Numbered from the stretch's first letter, positions 9,746 to 18,953 are shown. The stretch: DNA of 64,000 nt from Streptomyces sp. NRRL S-340 (GCF_000720185.1 NZ_JOIY01000007.1:128465-192464); one strand, 5' to 3'. Notes: a model not told the origin generated them from the sequence alone. Program-made: numbers and translations.

Positions 9746-10603
9746 CTACGCGTCCTTCAGTTCCTGCCGCTGCCGCCCCAGCCCCTCGATCTCCAGCTCG
9801 ACCACGTCACCGGAGCGCAGGTACGGCTTCGGCTCGGGCTGCCCCATGGCCACCCCGGCCGGCGTACCGGTGTTGATGACGTCACCGGGGTAGAGGGTCA
9901 TGAAGTGGCTGACGTAGCGCACCACTTCGGCGACCGGGAAGATCTGCTCGGAGGTCGACCCGTCCTGCTTCAGCTCGCCGTTCACCCACAGCTTGAGGGA
10001 GAGGTTCTGCGGGTCGGGCACCTCGTCGGCGGTGACGAGCCAGGGCCCGAGCGGGTTGAACGTCTCGCAGTTCTTCCCCTTGTCCCAGGTGCCGCCCCGC
10101 TCGATCTGGAACTCCCGCTCGGACACGTCGTGCGCCACCGCGTACCCGGCGACGTGCGCGAGGGCCTGCTCGTCCGTCTCCAGGTAGCGGGCGGTACGGC
10201 CGATGACGACGGCCAGCTCCACCTCCCAGTCGGTCTTGGCGGAGCCGCGCGGTACGAGCACGGTGTCGTGCGGCCCGACCACGGTGTCCGCCGCCTTGAA
10301 GAAGACGACGGGCTCGGCGGGCGGTTCGGCGCCGGTCTCGCGGGCGTGGTCGTGGTAGTTCAGCCCGATGCACACGACCTTGCCGATCCGGGCGAGCGGC
10401 GGACCGATCCGCAGCCCGTCCGCGTCCAGCACGGGCAGTACCCCGGCGTCGGCGGCGCTGCGGATCCGGCCGAGCGCGGCGGCGTCGGCCAGCAGCGGGC
10501 CGTCGATGTCCGGGACGATGCCGGACAGGTCGCGCAAGGTGCCCCCGGCGTCCAGCAGCGCGGGCCTCTCGGCCCCGGCCGTACCGACTCGCAGCAGCTT
10601 CAT
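9746..10603 (-). CDS. Fumarylacetoacetate hydrolase family protein
   Basis: Enzyme of 285 residues with the FAH fold. A short N-terminal region (about 1-70) precedes a catalytic domain with NYHDHARE and the acidic metal-binding residues of the WEVELAVVIGR stretch. Family members cleave carbon-carbon bonds or isomerise and decarboxylate in aromatic degradation (ureidoglycolate lyase-like and 2-hydroxyhepta-2,4-dienedioate isomerase-like activities are known). ATG 10603 follows GAGGGAGTTGGGG. The gene is monocistronic and preceded by an inverted repeat at 10675-10694. Exact substrate unknown. Confidence 0.85.
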   Translation of the reverse strand: MKLLRVGTAGAERPALLDAGGTLRDLSGIVPDIDGPLLADAAALGRIRSAADAGVLPVLDADGLRIGPPLARIGKVVCIGLNYHDHARETGAEPPAEPVVFFKAADTVVGPHDTVLVPRGSAKTDWEVELAVVIGRTARYLETDEQALAHVAGYAVAHDVSEREFQIERGGTWDKGKNCETFNPLGPWLVTADEVPDPQNLSLKLWVNGELKQDGSTSEQIFPVAEVVRYVSHFMTLYPGDVINTGTPAGVAMGQPEPKPYLRSGDVVELEIEGLGRQRQELKDA

Positions 10604-10674
10604 GTTCCCCAACTCCCTCGATCGCGGGCAGCCCGGCCGAGCGACGCGACCTGAGTGCGGCGGGCGCAGCCGTC

Positions 10675-10694
10675 GGAGGACTGTTCGATCCTCC
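10675..10694. promoter_or_regulatory. Inverted repeat upstream of FAH-family gene
   Basis: GGAGGA (10675-10680) and TCCTCC (10689-10694) form a perfect 6-base inverted repeat with an 8-base spacer, about 72 bases before the FAH start. This geometry suits a dimeric regulator such as an IclR or GntR protein. No regulator gene is adjacent. Confidence 0.35.
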
Positions 10695-10828
10695 AAGGTC
10701 GCGTTCCACTCCGCAATACCCCGTTCACGTACTGGACCGTAGGGCACCTGCCGGCGGCCGGGCCGAACCCGTGGACCCCCAGCGACCAGGCCGGGCCCGC
10801 GGGGCACCTCCCGGCCGCCCGGCCGCGC

Positions 10829-11590
10829 TCAGCGGTGGAGCACCGCCCTCTCGACGGCGCTCCAGGTGGTGCTGGTCACCACGTACAGCGCGGCGGCCAG
10901 CGGTACGACGGCCACGGTGACCAGCGTGGCGAACGACATGAACGGCATCACCCTGCCCACGGCGGCGAGCCCGGGAACCCGCTCCTGCCCACCCGCGCCG
11001 CCCGTGCCGCCCGTGAGGCCCGCGCCGTCACCGAGACCGGCCGACGCCCGCCGGGCCCGCAGGAAGCTGAAGGTGGCGACGACGGCCACGACCGCGAACA
11101 GCCCGGCGTAGACGAGCCCGGCCGCCCCGAAGAGACCGTCGCCGGCCAGGGCGTCGCTCCACCGCCCGCCCAGCGGCGCGCCCAGCAGCCGGTGGCTGAG
11201 CAGCCCGTTGGCGTCCCCGCCGATCGTCGTGCTGGAGAACAGGTGGTAGAGCAGGAAGAAGGCTGGCATCTGGAGCAGGCCGGGCAGACAACCCGACAGC
11301 GGCGACACCTTCTCCTCGGCGTGCAGCGCGAGCACCGCCTTCTGCAGCCGCTCCGGATCCCCGCGGTGCTTCTCGCGCAGCTCGGCGAGGCGCGGCTGGA
11401 GCGCGGTCCGCGCCTTCTGCCCGCGCGCGGCGGCCCGGGAGAGCGGGTGGACGAGGAGCCGTACGAGCGCGGTGACCAGGACGATCGCGGCGGCAGCGGC
11501 GGAGGCGTGGAACACCGGCTCCAGCAGGCCGGCGAGGTGTTCGACGCCGCCGGCGAAGGCGGAGAAGACGGACGCGGGGATGACGGACAT
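10829..11590 (-). CDS. YidC/Oxa1 family membrane protein insertase paralogue
   Basis: Membrane protein of 253 residues of the YidC/Oxa1 family, which helps fold and insert membrane proteins. Visible are the first helix (IVLVTALVRLLVHPLSRAAA), a charged cytoplasmic hairpin (about 55-92), the conserved SGCLPGLLQMPAFFLLYHLF core segment, and two more helices near the C-terminus. Unlike the housekeeping copy beside rnpA/oriC, this one sits beside a DUF6412 gene, a pairing seen in streptomycetes. GGAGGG lies 10 bases before the ATG. Client proteins unknown. Confidence 0.85.
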   Translation of the reverse strand: MSVIPASVFSAFAGGVEHLAGLLEPVFHASAAAAAIVLVTALVRLLVHPLSRAAARGQKARTALQPRLAELREKHRGDPERLQKAVLALHAEEKVSPLSGCLPGLLQMPAFFLLYHLFSSTTIGGDANGLLSHRLLGAPLGGRWSDALAGDGLFGAAGLVYAGLFAVVAVVATFSFLRARRASAGLGDGAGLTGGTGGAGGQERVPGLAAVGRVMPFMSFATLVTVAVVPLAAALYVVTSTTWSAVERAVLHR

Positions 11591-11709
11591 GGGTGAGGAG
11601 CCCTCCGGGGGTCTCGTCGTGCCGGGAAAGAAGACATGGCGGCATGACGACCCGCGGCGCGGGAACACGCATCGGACAGGGGGCCTGGACAGGCGTGACG
11701 CGAGGTGCC

Positions 11710-12033
11710 CTACGCGGCGGCGGTCGCCGGAAGGGCCCGTCCGGGTGCCCGGGGCCGTCGCCGGCCCGCGGCATCGGGATCGCGCTGCGGCAGGAACGCC
11801 GTACGCCGGTCCCGTTCCCGCATCGCCGTACGCACCCGCGTGGGCGCCACGGCGGGCGCGCACCGCGAGCCGAGCAGCGCGCACGCGACGAACGCGGCAC
11901 CGGCGGCGACGGTCACGGAGAGGCTGCCCGTGTCGAGCAGCGAGAGCTGGAGGACCAGGAGGGCCAGCACGAGCAGGGACCCCAGAACGGGGGCGAGCGG
12001 CGCACCGAGCCGGTGACGAACGCGACGGATCAC
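11710..12033 (-). CDS. Small membrane protein, DUF6412 family
   Basis: Protein of 107 residues starting at GTG 12033 behind GGGGAGGG. A hydrophobic stretch of about 50 residues (two likely helices, VLGSLLVLALLVLQLSLL and a second alanine-rich one) precedes a basic, arginine/proline-rich cytoplasmic tail with RDRRTAFLPQRDPDAAG. The family is small and actinobacterial and lies upstream of the YidC paralogue in the same direction, suggesting a joint membrane-biogenesis role (inference). The reading frame extends 30 bases upstream of this start without a better start. Confidence 0.7.
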   Translation of the reverse strand: MIRRVRHRLGAPLAPVLGSLLVLALLVLQLSLLDTGSLSVTVAAGAAFVACALLGSRCAPAVAPTRVRTAMRERDRRTAFLPQRDPDAAGRRRPRAPGRALPATAAA

Positions 12034-12335
12034 GACCGGCCCTCCCCGCTCCCTCGGTCCCACACCCGGGTATCACTCGTCTCACTGGTTCCTACGGTTA
12101 TACAGGACCGCCCCGGAAGAGCCGCAAGGGATCCGTGCGCACCGCAGGCACGCGGAGTGCGGGCACGCGGGCCGCGGAGCGCGGGGTGCCGGTCACGCGG
12201 GCCGCAGGGCACGGAGGAAGCGGTGACGCGGGCCGCAGGGGCCGCAGGGCACGGGGCGCACGTCCTCCACGAGGGCCGGGCGGCCTGCCCGCGGGTACCT
12301 CATCATTGCCACCGCCCGGCAGTACCGTGTCCTGC
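12034..12335. other. Intergenic region with imperfect 30-bp-spaced repeats
   Basis: No gene is visible. Near 12165, 12195 and 12226 the word ACGCGGGCCGC recurs at about 30-base spacing, and GCAGGGCACGG follows it twice. A TATAAC hexamer on the minus strand (12097-12102) could be a -10 element for the DUF6412 gene, but no matching -35 was found. Confidence 0.4.
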
Positions 12336-13379
12336 ATGCGCCCCGACACGCCCGCCGAAAACGCCGAGACCGCCGAGACCGCCGAGACCGTCGACCACAC
12401 CGCCGAAGCGGCCCGCCTGGAGCGGACCGCGGGCCTGTACCCGGAGGACGCCGAAGCCCTCCTGCTGCGGGCCGCCGCCCACCTGGAGCTGGCCGGGGAC
12501 CGCCCCGCCGCCACAGCGCTCTACGACCGCCTGCTGGCCTCTCCCGCGCCCCTGGAGAACGCGACGCTGGTGCGCGCGCTGAAGGCGGCCAACCTCTGGG
12601 AGTACGACCACGAGGCCGAGGCCCGGGCGATCATCGACGGCGTCCGCGCGGCCGCGCCGCGCGACCCGGCCCCCTGGGTGATCGTCGCGGAGTCGCTGGA
12701 GTCGCACGACGAACTGGAGGCGGCGCACAAGACGTTCACGGAGGCGGTGACGCTCCTGCTGACCGACGTCGCCGAGCCCCCGTACGCCACCCACCCCCTC
12801 CTCTTCGGCCGGCACCGGGTGCGCCGCATGCTCGGCGCCTCCCACGACGAGTGGGACGCCCTCGCCGACACCCTGCACTCCCTGCCGGTCTCCCTGGACG
12901 AACTGCACGACCCCAAGCGGGTCTGGTCCCTCGGCTCGGAGAACCCGGCCGAACTCCAGGCGGAACTGGTCCGCCTGCGCGCGGAACTGGGCGCCTACCG
13001 CGAAGCCCTCTCCCGCCCCTTCCCGGTGGCGGTCCTGCACTGGCCGGCCGGCGAACTGGAGGAACTGGTCGCCGCCTACGCCGACCTCGCCGCGGAGTAC
13101 CCCTCGCACGAGACCCACCTCGCGACGATAGAGCGCTCCCTGCGCGAACTGTCCGCCTCCGGCACCGCCAACCTCGGCATCGTCACGGGCACGGTCCCCT
13201 CCTACGAGGCCTTCGCCGCCTCGGAGGGCTCCTCCCCGTCCGACACGTCCCTGCTCCCCCAGTACGCGACGACCCTGGCGGCCCGGGGACGTGCGGTGGC
13301 CTGGCCGCCGCAGCGAGCGGCGCAGTGCTGGTGCGGCTCGGGCCGGGCGTACGGGGAGTGCCACGGCCGGGCGTCCTGA
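12336..13379 (+). CDS. SEC-C metal-binding domain protein with TPR-like repeats
   Basis: Cytoplasmic protein of 347 residues. Helical TPR-like repeats occupy about 20-200 (EDAEALLLRAAAHLELAGD and similar). The last 17 residues are a SEC-C zinc motif with Cys331, Cys333, Cys342 and His343 (CWCGSG..YGECH), as at the C-terminus of SecA. SEC-C domains bind zinc and often mediate contact with other proteins or the ribosome. The ATG at 12336 is the only start giving normal codon use, because the frame runs far upstream without a stop. Function unknown; conserved in streptomycetes. Confidence 0.8.
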   Translation: MRPDTPAENAETAETAETVDHTAEAARLERTAGLYPEDAEALLLRAAAHLELAGDRPAATALYDRLLASPAPLENATLVRALKAANLWEYDHEAEARAIIDGVRAAAPRDPAPWVIVAESLESHDELEAAHKTFTEAVTLLLTDVAEPPYATHPLLFGRHRVRRMLGASHDEWDALADTLHSLPVSLDELHDPKRVWSLGSENPAELQAELVRLRAELGAYREALSRPFPVAVLHWPAGELEELVAAYADLAAEYPSHETHLATIERSLRELSASGTANLGIVTGTVPSYEAFAASEGSSPSDTSLLPQYATTLAARGRAVAWPPQRAAQCWCGSGRAYGECHGRAS

Positions 13380-13437
13380 GCCGGACGCCCGACCTGCTCG
13401 CACCCTCCATCCAGCAGATGCAGGACCGGAAGGGACC

Positions 13438-14151
13438 ATGCCTGCGCTCTGGCGCGTACTCTGCCTCCTCCTGGCCGCCCTGTGGACCCTGGTCGGCGCC
13501 CACGGCACCCGCGCCGCGCTGCGCGCCCGCCGCTCCGTACGCCGCCTGGGTATCCCCGGCGTACGGACGAGCGGCGAGGTCGCCAACGGCCCCCGCCGGA
13601 TCGGCCCGTCCTACCACCCGCCTCAGATCCGCTACCAGGCCCCACCCCCCGGCCGCCCGCACGCCCCCGCCGACCGCACCTACCGCCAGGTCCCCCTGAA
13701 CACCGACGCTCCCAACGCCCTGCACCGCGGCGCGATGGTCCACGTCCGTTACGACCCGTCGGACCCGCGCCGCGTGGTGGTGCTCCGCACCCAGAAATCC
13801 CTCTCCCCCACGGCCAACCTCATCTGGTGCATCTGCTTCTGCGCGACGGGGCCGCTCTTGGGGCGCTCGCACTGCTCTGAGGAGCAGCACCTACCCGAGA
13901 GCCCACCCGGAAGGCCACCCACCGCCCATCGAAACCACCCCCACCGGGCCCACCGCCACCAGCGAGGAGCCACTCGCTTGGCGCGGTGGAGGCGCAAGGG
14001 CCCGGCCGCTGCGGTACGTGTCAGTGCCTCCTGTTACAACGGACACACGTTGACGCATGATCGAGGGGGTTGCGGTGACCGATGCGGGCGAGCAGGGACA
14101 GCCGATCGCTGGGGTGTACGAGAAGCTGATCACCGAGAGCTTGCACGATGA
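13438..14151 (+). CDS. DUF3592-type membrane protein, C-terminus probably frameshifted
   Basis: N-terminal helix (LWRVLCLLLAALWTLVGAHG) and a soluble DUF3592-like region (HVRYDPSDPRRVVVLRTQ) are clear up to about residue 135. The expected second helix then breaks. In this frame the protein runs on as proline/histidine/arginine-rich residues to 14151 and overlaps the helicase gene by 95 bases. One extra G in the GGGG at 13848-13851 would instead give a normal hydrophobic end (ATGAALGALALL) and a TGA at 13878-13880. I read this as a one-base deletion, either a sequencing error or a real decay; the true gene probably ends at 13880. Confidence 0.6.
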   Translation: MPALWRVLCLLLAALWTLVGAHGTRAALRARRSVRRLGIPGVRTSGEVANGPRRIGPSYHPPQIRYQAPPPGRPHAPADRTYRQVPLNTDAPNALHRGAMVHVRYDPSDPRRVVVLRTQKSLSPTANLIWCICFCATGPLLGRSHCSEEQHLPESPPGRPPTAHRNHPHRAHRHQRGATRLARWRRKGPAAAVRVSASCYNGHTLTHDRGGCGDRCGRAGTADRWGVREADHRELAR

Positions 14152-17100
14152 ACTCGGACAGTTGGACGCCCTGGGCTGGAAAGCGATCGACGCAGAGGTC
14201 AGTGCCGAGTCGACACCCCATGTGCTGGCCCGCCACATCGCCGAGGAGGTCGCCCGCCGGCTCAACCAACTCCCCGTCCACCAGCAGGTGCCGTTCGCCA
14301 ACAGGGTCCTGAAATCCGTGGCCGCCGACGACTTTGCGCCCCGCGATGCCGATCCGATCAGCGCGGTGGTCGAGGGACCACGCCAGTTGCTCGCGCTCGC
14401 CCAGCAGGAAGCGCCGGGAGCATACGCGATCCGTCCGCTCACTCCGTTGTCCGAGACCTCACTGCTCACCAACTCGCCAGAAGACCTCAGCCTGGGTGCC
14501 GAGTTGCGTGCGGAACTCGCGACTGCGGACCGCATCGACCTGCTCTGCGCGTTCGTGAAGTGGTACGGCATAAGAGTGTTGGAGGACGCTCTACGCGCCG
14601 CTAGGGAGCGCGGGGTAGAGATACGTGTCATCACGACCACGTACATGGGTGCAACGGACCGGCATGCCCTCGACCGCCTTGTCCGCGACTTCGGCGCCAC
14701 CGTCAAGGTCAACTACGAGACCCGTTCCACGCGCCTTCACGCCAAGGCATGGTTGTTCCGGCGCAACACCCGTTTCGATACCGCCTACGTCGGCAGCTCC
14801 AACCTGTCCCGAGCCGCGTTGCTCGACGGCCTGGAGTGGAACGTGCGCCTCTCGTCTGTCGCCACCCCTGCGGTACTGGATAAGTTTGAAGCGACGTTCG
14901 ACGCGTACTGGAACGACGTCGCCTTCGAGACGTACGACCCTGACCGGGACAGGGAGCGCCTTGATGGTGCGCTCAACCAGGCGAGCGGGAACACGGTCGC
15001 CGCCGATCGGAAGATCAACCTGTCAGGGCTTGAGGTGCGCCCCTTCCCGCACCAGCAGGACATGCTCGAACGGTTGCGTATCGAGAGGGAGATCCGCGGG
15101 AGACACCGCAACCTGCTCGTGGCGGCAACTGGCACGGGCAAGACCGTCATGGCCGCCATCGATTACCGGAACCTGTGCAAGGCCTCCCCAGAGAGACGAC
15201 CGAAGCTGCTGTTCGTCGCTCACCGCAAGGAAATCCTCACGCAGTCCCTGCGCACCTACCAGGAAGTCCTGAACGACGCCTCCTTCGGAGAGCTTCTGCA
15301 CGCTGGGCAGGAGCCGCGCGAGTGGAACCACGTGTTCGCCAGCGTGCAGTCACTCAACATCCGGCGGCTGGAGCAGCTGGCCCGTGAGCACTTTGACATC
15401 ATCGTCATCGATGAGTTCCACCATGCCACCGCCGCCACGTACCGAAGGGTGATCGACCACTTCAAGCCGACGGAGCTGCTGGGTCTGACCGCCACTCCGG
15501 AACGGATGGACGGGCTCACCGTCCAGGACGAGTTCTTCGGTGGGCGGATCGCCGCAGAGATGCGTCTGTGGGAGGCACTGGAGAACGACCTGCTGTGCCC
15601 CTTCCACTATTTCGGGATCCCGGACGGCACGAACCTGACGAACCTCGGTTGGCAAAGGGGGGCCTACACCGATCAGGACCTGGACGCCCTGTACACCGGC
15701 AACCTCGCCCGCGCGCGGATCGTGGTGAAGCAGATCGAGGACAAGGTTTCCAACCCGGGAGCAATGCGGGCATTGGGCTTTTGCGTGAGCAAGGCGCACG
15801 CCCACTTCATGGCTGACTTCTTCCGCAAGGCCAACTTGCAGGCCGTCGCCCTGGACAGTGACTCGTCCGCCGAGGTCCGCTCCCAGGCGCTGAGTGATCT
15901 GCGTGAGGGAAAGCTGCAAGTGATCTTCTCCGTCGACCTCTTCAACGAAGGCCTCGACGTTCCGGATGTCGACACCCTGCTCCTCCTCCGCCCCACCAGT
16001 AGCGCCACCATTTTCCTCCAGCAATTGGGTCGGGGGCTAAGGCGCACTCCGACTAAGCCTGTCCTCACGGTCCTGGACTTCATCGGACAGCATCGCGCCG
16101 AGTTCCGTTTCGAGGAGCAGTTCCGCGCTTTGACCAACCTGTCGCGCAACCGGCTCATCGAGCACATAGAGCACGACTTTCCTCAACTGCCGTCCGGCTG
16201 CCAGATTCTCCTGGAGGGCAAGTCTAAAGAGCTCATCCTGAATAATATTCGTTCACAGGTGAACGCCACGGTGAAGACGTTGGCAAATGAGGTGAAGGCC
16301 TACAATACGACTCTCCTCGCCGACTACATCCGGGAGAGCCGCCGGGAGATCAAGGAGCTGTACAAGAGCGACAACTCCTGGACCTCGATCTTGCGCCGTG
16401 CGCATCTCATCGAGGAGCCCACCTCCCCTGAAGAAGCCGCCCTCCTCAAACGCGTCCACGCTTTCCTTCACGTGGACGACCCCGAGCGCGCTGACGCCTA
16501 TGTTCGCCTACTCCAGGACGATGCTCCCCCGTACGAAGAACTGGGCGCCTCAGATCAGTCGTACGCCCGCATGCTGTTCTTCAATCTCTGGGACGACGCG
16601 GGAAACTTCCAAAGCTTCCAGGAGGGGCTCGCATCGCTCCGTCACCAGCGACTCTTCCGCGACGAACTCAGGCAAGTACTGTCGTACGTCATCGGGCAAG
16701 CTGACCACTTCCCCCTTCCGCTGACCGGCGCTCTGAGCCAAGTTCCGCTGAAGGTGCACAGTTCTTACAACCGCTCCGAAATCCTCGCAGCACTGGGGGT
16801 GGCCCGGTTCGGCGGCCAGATGCCCCGGTCTTGGTCACAGGGGGTCCAGTGGGCGGCGGAATTCCAGACCGATGCGCTGTTCATCACCTCAGAGAAGAAC
16901 GAGAAGGACTTCTCCCCCACGGTTCGCTACAAGGACTACGCGATGACCCCGAATCTCTTCCACTGGGAATCGCAGAACGCAACCGGAGAGAATTCACCCA
17001 CAGGCTTGCGCTACCGGAACCACGTGCAGCGCGGAAGTCACGTGCTGCTGTTCCTCCGGCGCTACAAGAACTCGGACATAGGGAAATCACAGCCGTGGAT

Positions 17101-17221
17101 GCTGCTGGGCCCGGCGACCTATGAGGAACACGCAGGGAGCAAGCCGATGGCGATCAAGTGGCGCCTTGAGCACGATCTTCCAGCCGACGTGTGGACGTAC
17201 TCGGCGATCAATGCGAGCTGA
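14057..17221 (+). CDS. PLD nuclease - SF2 helicase - DUF3427 protein (candidate defence/DNA-processing enzyme)
   Basis: Single polypeptide of 1054 residues. An N-terminal region (1-130) precedes a phospholipase-D-type nuclease domain with His228, Lys230 and Gly246-Ser-Ser-Asn249 (HAK and GSSN motifs). A superfamily 2 helicase core follows: AATGTGKT 356-363, DEFH 452-455, LTATP near 476, QxxGRGxR 655-662. The C-terminal 300 residues are DUF3427-like. The two active sites suggest ATP-driven movement on nucleic acid coupled to phosphodiester cleavage. Codon use is looser than in neighbours (AT runs such as AATAATATTC near 16241), suggesting transfer. No methylase or specificity gene is adjacent, so it would act alone. 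Related fusions occur in mobile and defence loci; target unknown. Confidence 0.88.
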   Translation: MIEGVAVTDAGEQGQPIAGVYEKLITESLHDELGQLDALGWKAIDAEVSAESTPHVLARHIAEEVARRLNQLPVHQQVPFANRVLKSVAADDFAPRDADPISAVVEGPRQLLALAQQEAPGAYAIRPLTPLSETSLLTNSPEDLSLGAELRAELATADRIDLLCAFVKWYGIRVLEDALRAARERGVEIRVITTTYMGATDRHALDRLVRDFGATVKVNYETRSTRLHAKAWLFRRNTRFDTAYVGSSNLSRAALLDGLEWNVRLSSVATPAVLDKFEATFDAYWNDVAFETYDPDRDRERLDGALNQASGNTVAADRKINLSGLEVRPFPHQQDMLERLRIEREIRGRHRNLLVAATGTGKTVMAAIDYRNLCKASPERRPKLLFVAHRKEILTQSLRTYQEVLNDASFGELLHAGQEPREWNHVFASVQSLNIRRLEQLAREHFDIIVIDEFHHATAATYRRVIDHFKPTELLGLTATPERMDGLTVQDEFFGGRIAAEMRLWEALENDLLCPFHYFGIPDGTNLTNLGWQRGAYTDQDLDALYTGNLARARIVVKQIEDKVSNPGAMRALGFCVSKAHAHFMADFFRKANLQAVALDSDSSAEVRSQALSDLREGKLQVIFSVDLFNEGLDVPDVDTLLLLRPTSSATIFLQQLGRGLRRTPTKPVLTVLDFIGQHRAEFRFEEQFRALTNLSRNRLIEHIEHDFPQLPSGCQILLEGKSKELILNNIRSQVNATVKTLANEVKAYNTTLLADYIRESRREIKELYKSDNSWTSILRRAHLIEEPTSPEEAALLKRVHAFLHVDDPERADAYVRLLQDDAPPYEELGASDQSYARMLFFNLWDDAGNFQSFQEGLASLRHQRLFRDELRQVLSYVIGQADHFPLPLTGALSQVPLKVHSSYNRSEILAALGVARFGGQMPRSWSQGVQWAAEFQTDALFITSEKNEKDFSPTVRYKDYAMTPNLFHWESQNATGENSPTGLRYRNHVQRGSHVLLFLRRYKNSDIGKSQPWMLLGPATYEEHAGSKPMAIKWRLEHDLPADVWTYSAINAS

Positions 17222-17248
17222 TTCGCGCGAGGCGGGATCAACTCGCGG

Positions 17249-17896
17249 TCAGTGGGCCTCGGCTTCGAAGTGAGCCTGGGCCCGCTCCAGCACCTCATCC
17301 GGGTCCCTGCCTTGCGCGTCCAGCCAGTGCAGAAGATCAGCGATGACGTTGATCGCCGCCTCTTCCGCCACCAGCGCCCCCAGCCGACTGGGCTGGGAAA
17401 CCGCCGGCACATTCACGGCGTCGACGTAAAGCCCGATCACGTTCACGGCCCGTGTCATACGAGGACCGGCCGCCAGTGGATCAACCTGGCCGGTAGGTAA
17501 AGCGAACTCGCACCATGTCGCCTTGCGCCCGGTGGTGAGGTCGACGCCCCAGCGGTCGGTGACGGCATCGACGAGAGCCATACCGCGCCCGCCCTCGGCG
17601 TCCGAGCTCGCCTCAATCAGGACCGGAAGAGCGCGGGGGTCGGGGTCGTGCACCTCGATGCGCAAGCGGCCGTCGCTCGCACGAACCGCCAGTGTGGCGG
17701 GGGTTCCAGACCCCACATGCTTGATGACGTTGGCGACGAGCTCGGTGACGCACAGCTGAGCGGATTCACTCACTGCCTCGAGCCCCCACAGCTCCAACTG
17801 GAGTTGCAAGAGCCGCCGCAGCCCGGCGACTCCCTCGGCCTCAGCCTGGAACCTCCGTTCCCACATCCGTGATGGCACACAACCTGTGCAATCCAT
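17249..17896 (-). CDS. ATP-binding protein, anti-sigma-factor-like HATPase
   Basis: Protein of 215 residues from ATG 17896 (a GTG at 17908 would add four). The GHKL ATP-binding fold of RsbW-like regulators is visible: N-box ELVANVIKHV, then DPDPRALP and the G2-like GGRGMALVDAV. A C-terminal extension of about 70 residues lies beyond the usual domain. Such proteins accompany XRE/DUF397 pairs in many streptomycetes (abaA/whiJ-type loci), as here on the other side of a 211-base gap. It may regulate the neighbours by binding or phosphorylation; partner unknown. Confidence 0.82.
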   Translation of the reverse strand: MDCTGCVPSRMWERRFQAEAEGVAGLRRLLQLQLELWGLEAVSESAQLCVTELVANVIKHVGSGTPATLAVRASDGRLRIEVHDPDPRALPVLIEASSDAEGGRGMALVDAVTDRWGVDLTTGRKATWCEFALPTGQVDPLAAGPRMTRAVNVIGLYVDAVNVPAVSQPSRLGALVAEEAAINVIADLLHWLDAQGRDPDEVLERAQAHFEAEAH

Positions 17897-18107
17897 GACG
17901 TACCCCACTCCCTCGCCCGCACCGCCATGCTCACTGCGTGTAGTAGCCCTGCGAACACCAAGAGTTGCAGTGAGAGTTTCAAAATGGAAGTCTCACCTGC
18001 TGTCTTAGGGAGCACGGCCGCTCGCAATGCGCCCCGGCGCACACCACCTTGCCGTTCCTCCTAGGAGACGGGGACGATCTACCGCACCGAGAGGAAGGCC
18101 GCACGGC

Positions 18108-18953
18108 ATGGCAGTTGGACCCACCACACGCAGGCGCCAGTTGGGAGCCGATCTGCGTCGCCTACGCGATGCGAAGGGGCTGACGCTGGAGGAGGCCGGA
18201 GCACGCGTCGGCATCTCGAAAGCGACTCTCAGTCGCTACGAGACAAAGGAAGGGACGGTGAAGTGGCCGGCCGTTGACGCCCTGTGCCGCGAGTACGGCG
18301 CCACCGACGAGGAACGCCTGGCACTCGTCGAGCTGGCTAAGGGCGCCAAGATTCAGGGGTGGTGGCGCTCCCTCGCTGACCCCATCCCCGAGTCCATGAA
18401 TCTCATGCTCACCCTCGAAGACGAAGTCGTCCGCGAGGATCACTACGCCTGCATGTACATTCCAGGTCTGCTCCAAACCCGGGCGTACGCCGAGGCGGTG
18501 CACCGCGCCTCGGAAGTGAGATGCCCAGAGCGCGAGGTGCAGCACATGGTCGACATCCGCATGAAGCGCCAGGAGTTGCTGGATCGCGCGGAGCCACCGC
18601 GCCTGTGGTGTGTGATCGACGAGGCGGCCATCCGACGGTTGGTCGGCGGCCGGGAGGTCATGCGAGAGCAATTGCGCCACCTGCTCGACGTAGCCGAACG
18701 GCCTTACGTCACCATCCAAATGCTGCCGTTCGCACGCGGCGCGCATGCTGCGGCCGTCGGTAGCTTCGCTGTCCTGCGCGGACAGACGGAGGAACTCGAC
18801 GTGGTGTACGTGGACCTCATCGGCGGCGGCCTCTTCATGGAAAAGCGTCAGGAACTGGATCGCTACAAGACCGCGTTCGAGTACCTCAATGCCCAAGCCA
18901 TGGACTTGGAGTCCTCAGTCGAGCTCATCGAGCAGGTCAGAAGGGAACTTTGA
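18108..18953 (+). CDS. XRE-family regulator with DUF5753 domain (Scr1/WhiJ type)
   Basis: Regulator of 281 residues. An N-terminal helix-turn-helix (about 10-65, with LTLEEAGARVGISKATLSRYE) is followed by a DUF5753 ligand or partner domain (about 95-275, with IPGLLQTRAYAEAV near its start). GAGGAAGG lies 9 bases before the ATG. The TGA overlaps the ATG of the DUF397 gene by one base, so the pair is co-translated. Scr1/Scr2-type pairs of this design have been described as toxin-antitoxin-like modules influencing antibiotic production; WhiJ-like versions affect development. Its target here is probably its own operon. Confidence 0.87.
   Translation: MAVGPTTRRRQLGADLRRLRDAKGLTLEEAGARVGISKATLSRYETKEGTVKWPAVDALCREYGATDEERLALVELAKGAKIQGWWRSLADPIPESMNLMLTLEDEVVREDHYACMYIPGLLQTRAYAEAVHRASEVRCPEREVQHMVDIRMKRQELLDRAEPPRLWCVIDEAAIRRLVGGREVMREQLRHLLDVAERPYVTIQMLPFARGAHAAAVGSFAVLRGQTEELDVVYVDLIGGGLFMEKRQELDRYKTAFEYLNAQAMDLESSVELIEQVRREL

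Noticed and set aside
13482..13880. Separate small gene in the alternative frame at the DUF3592 locus
   Set aside because: Only its last about 10 residues look coding; it is better explained as the frameshifted end of the DUF3592 gene.
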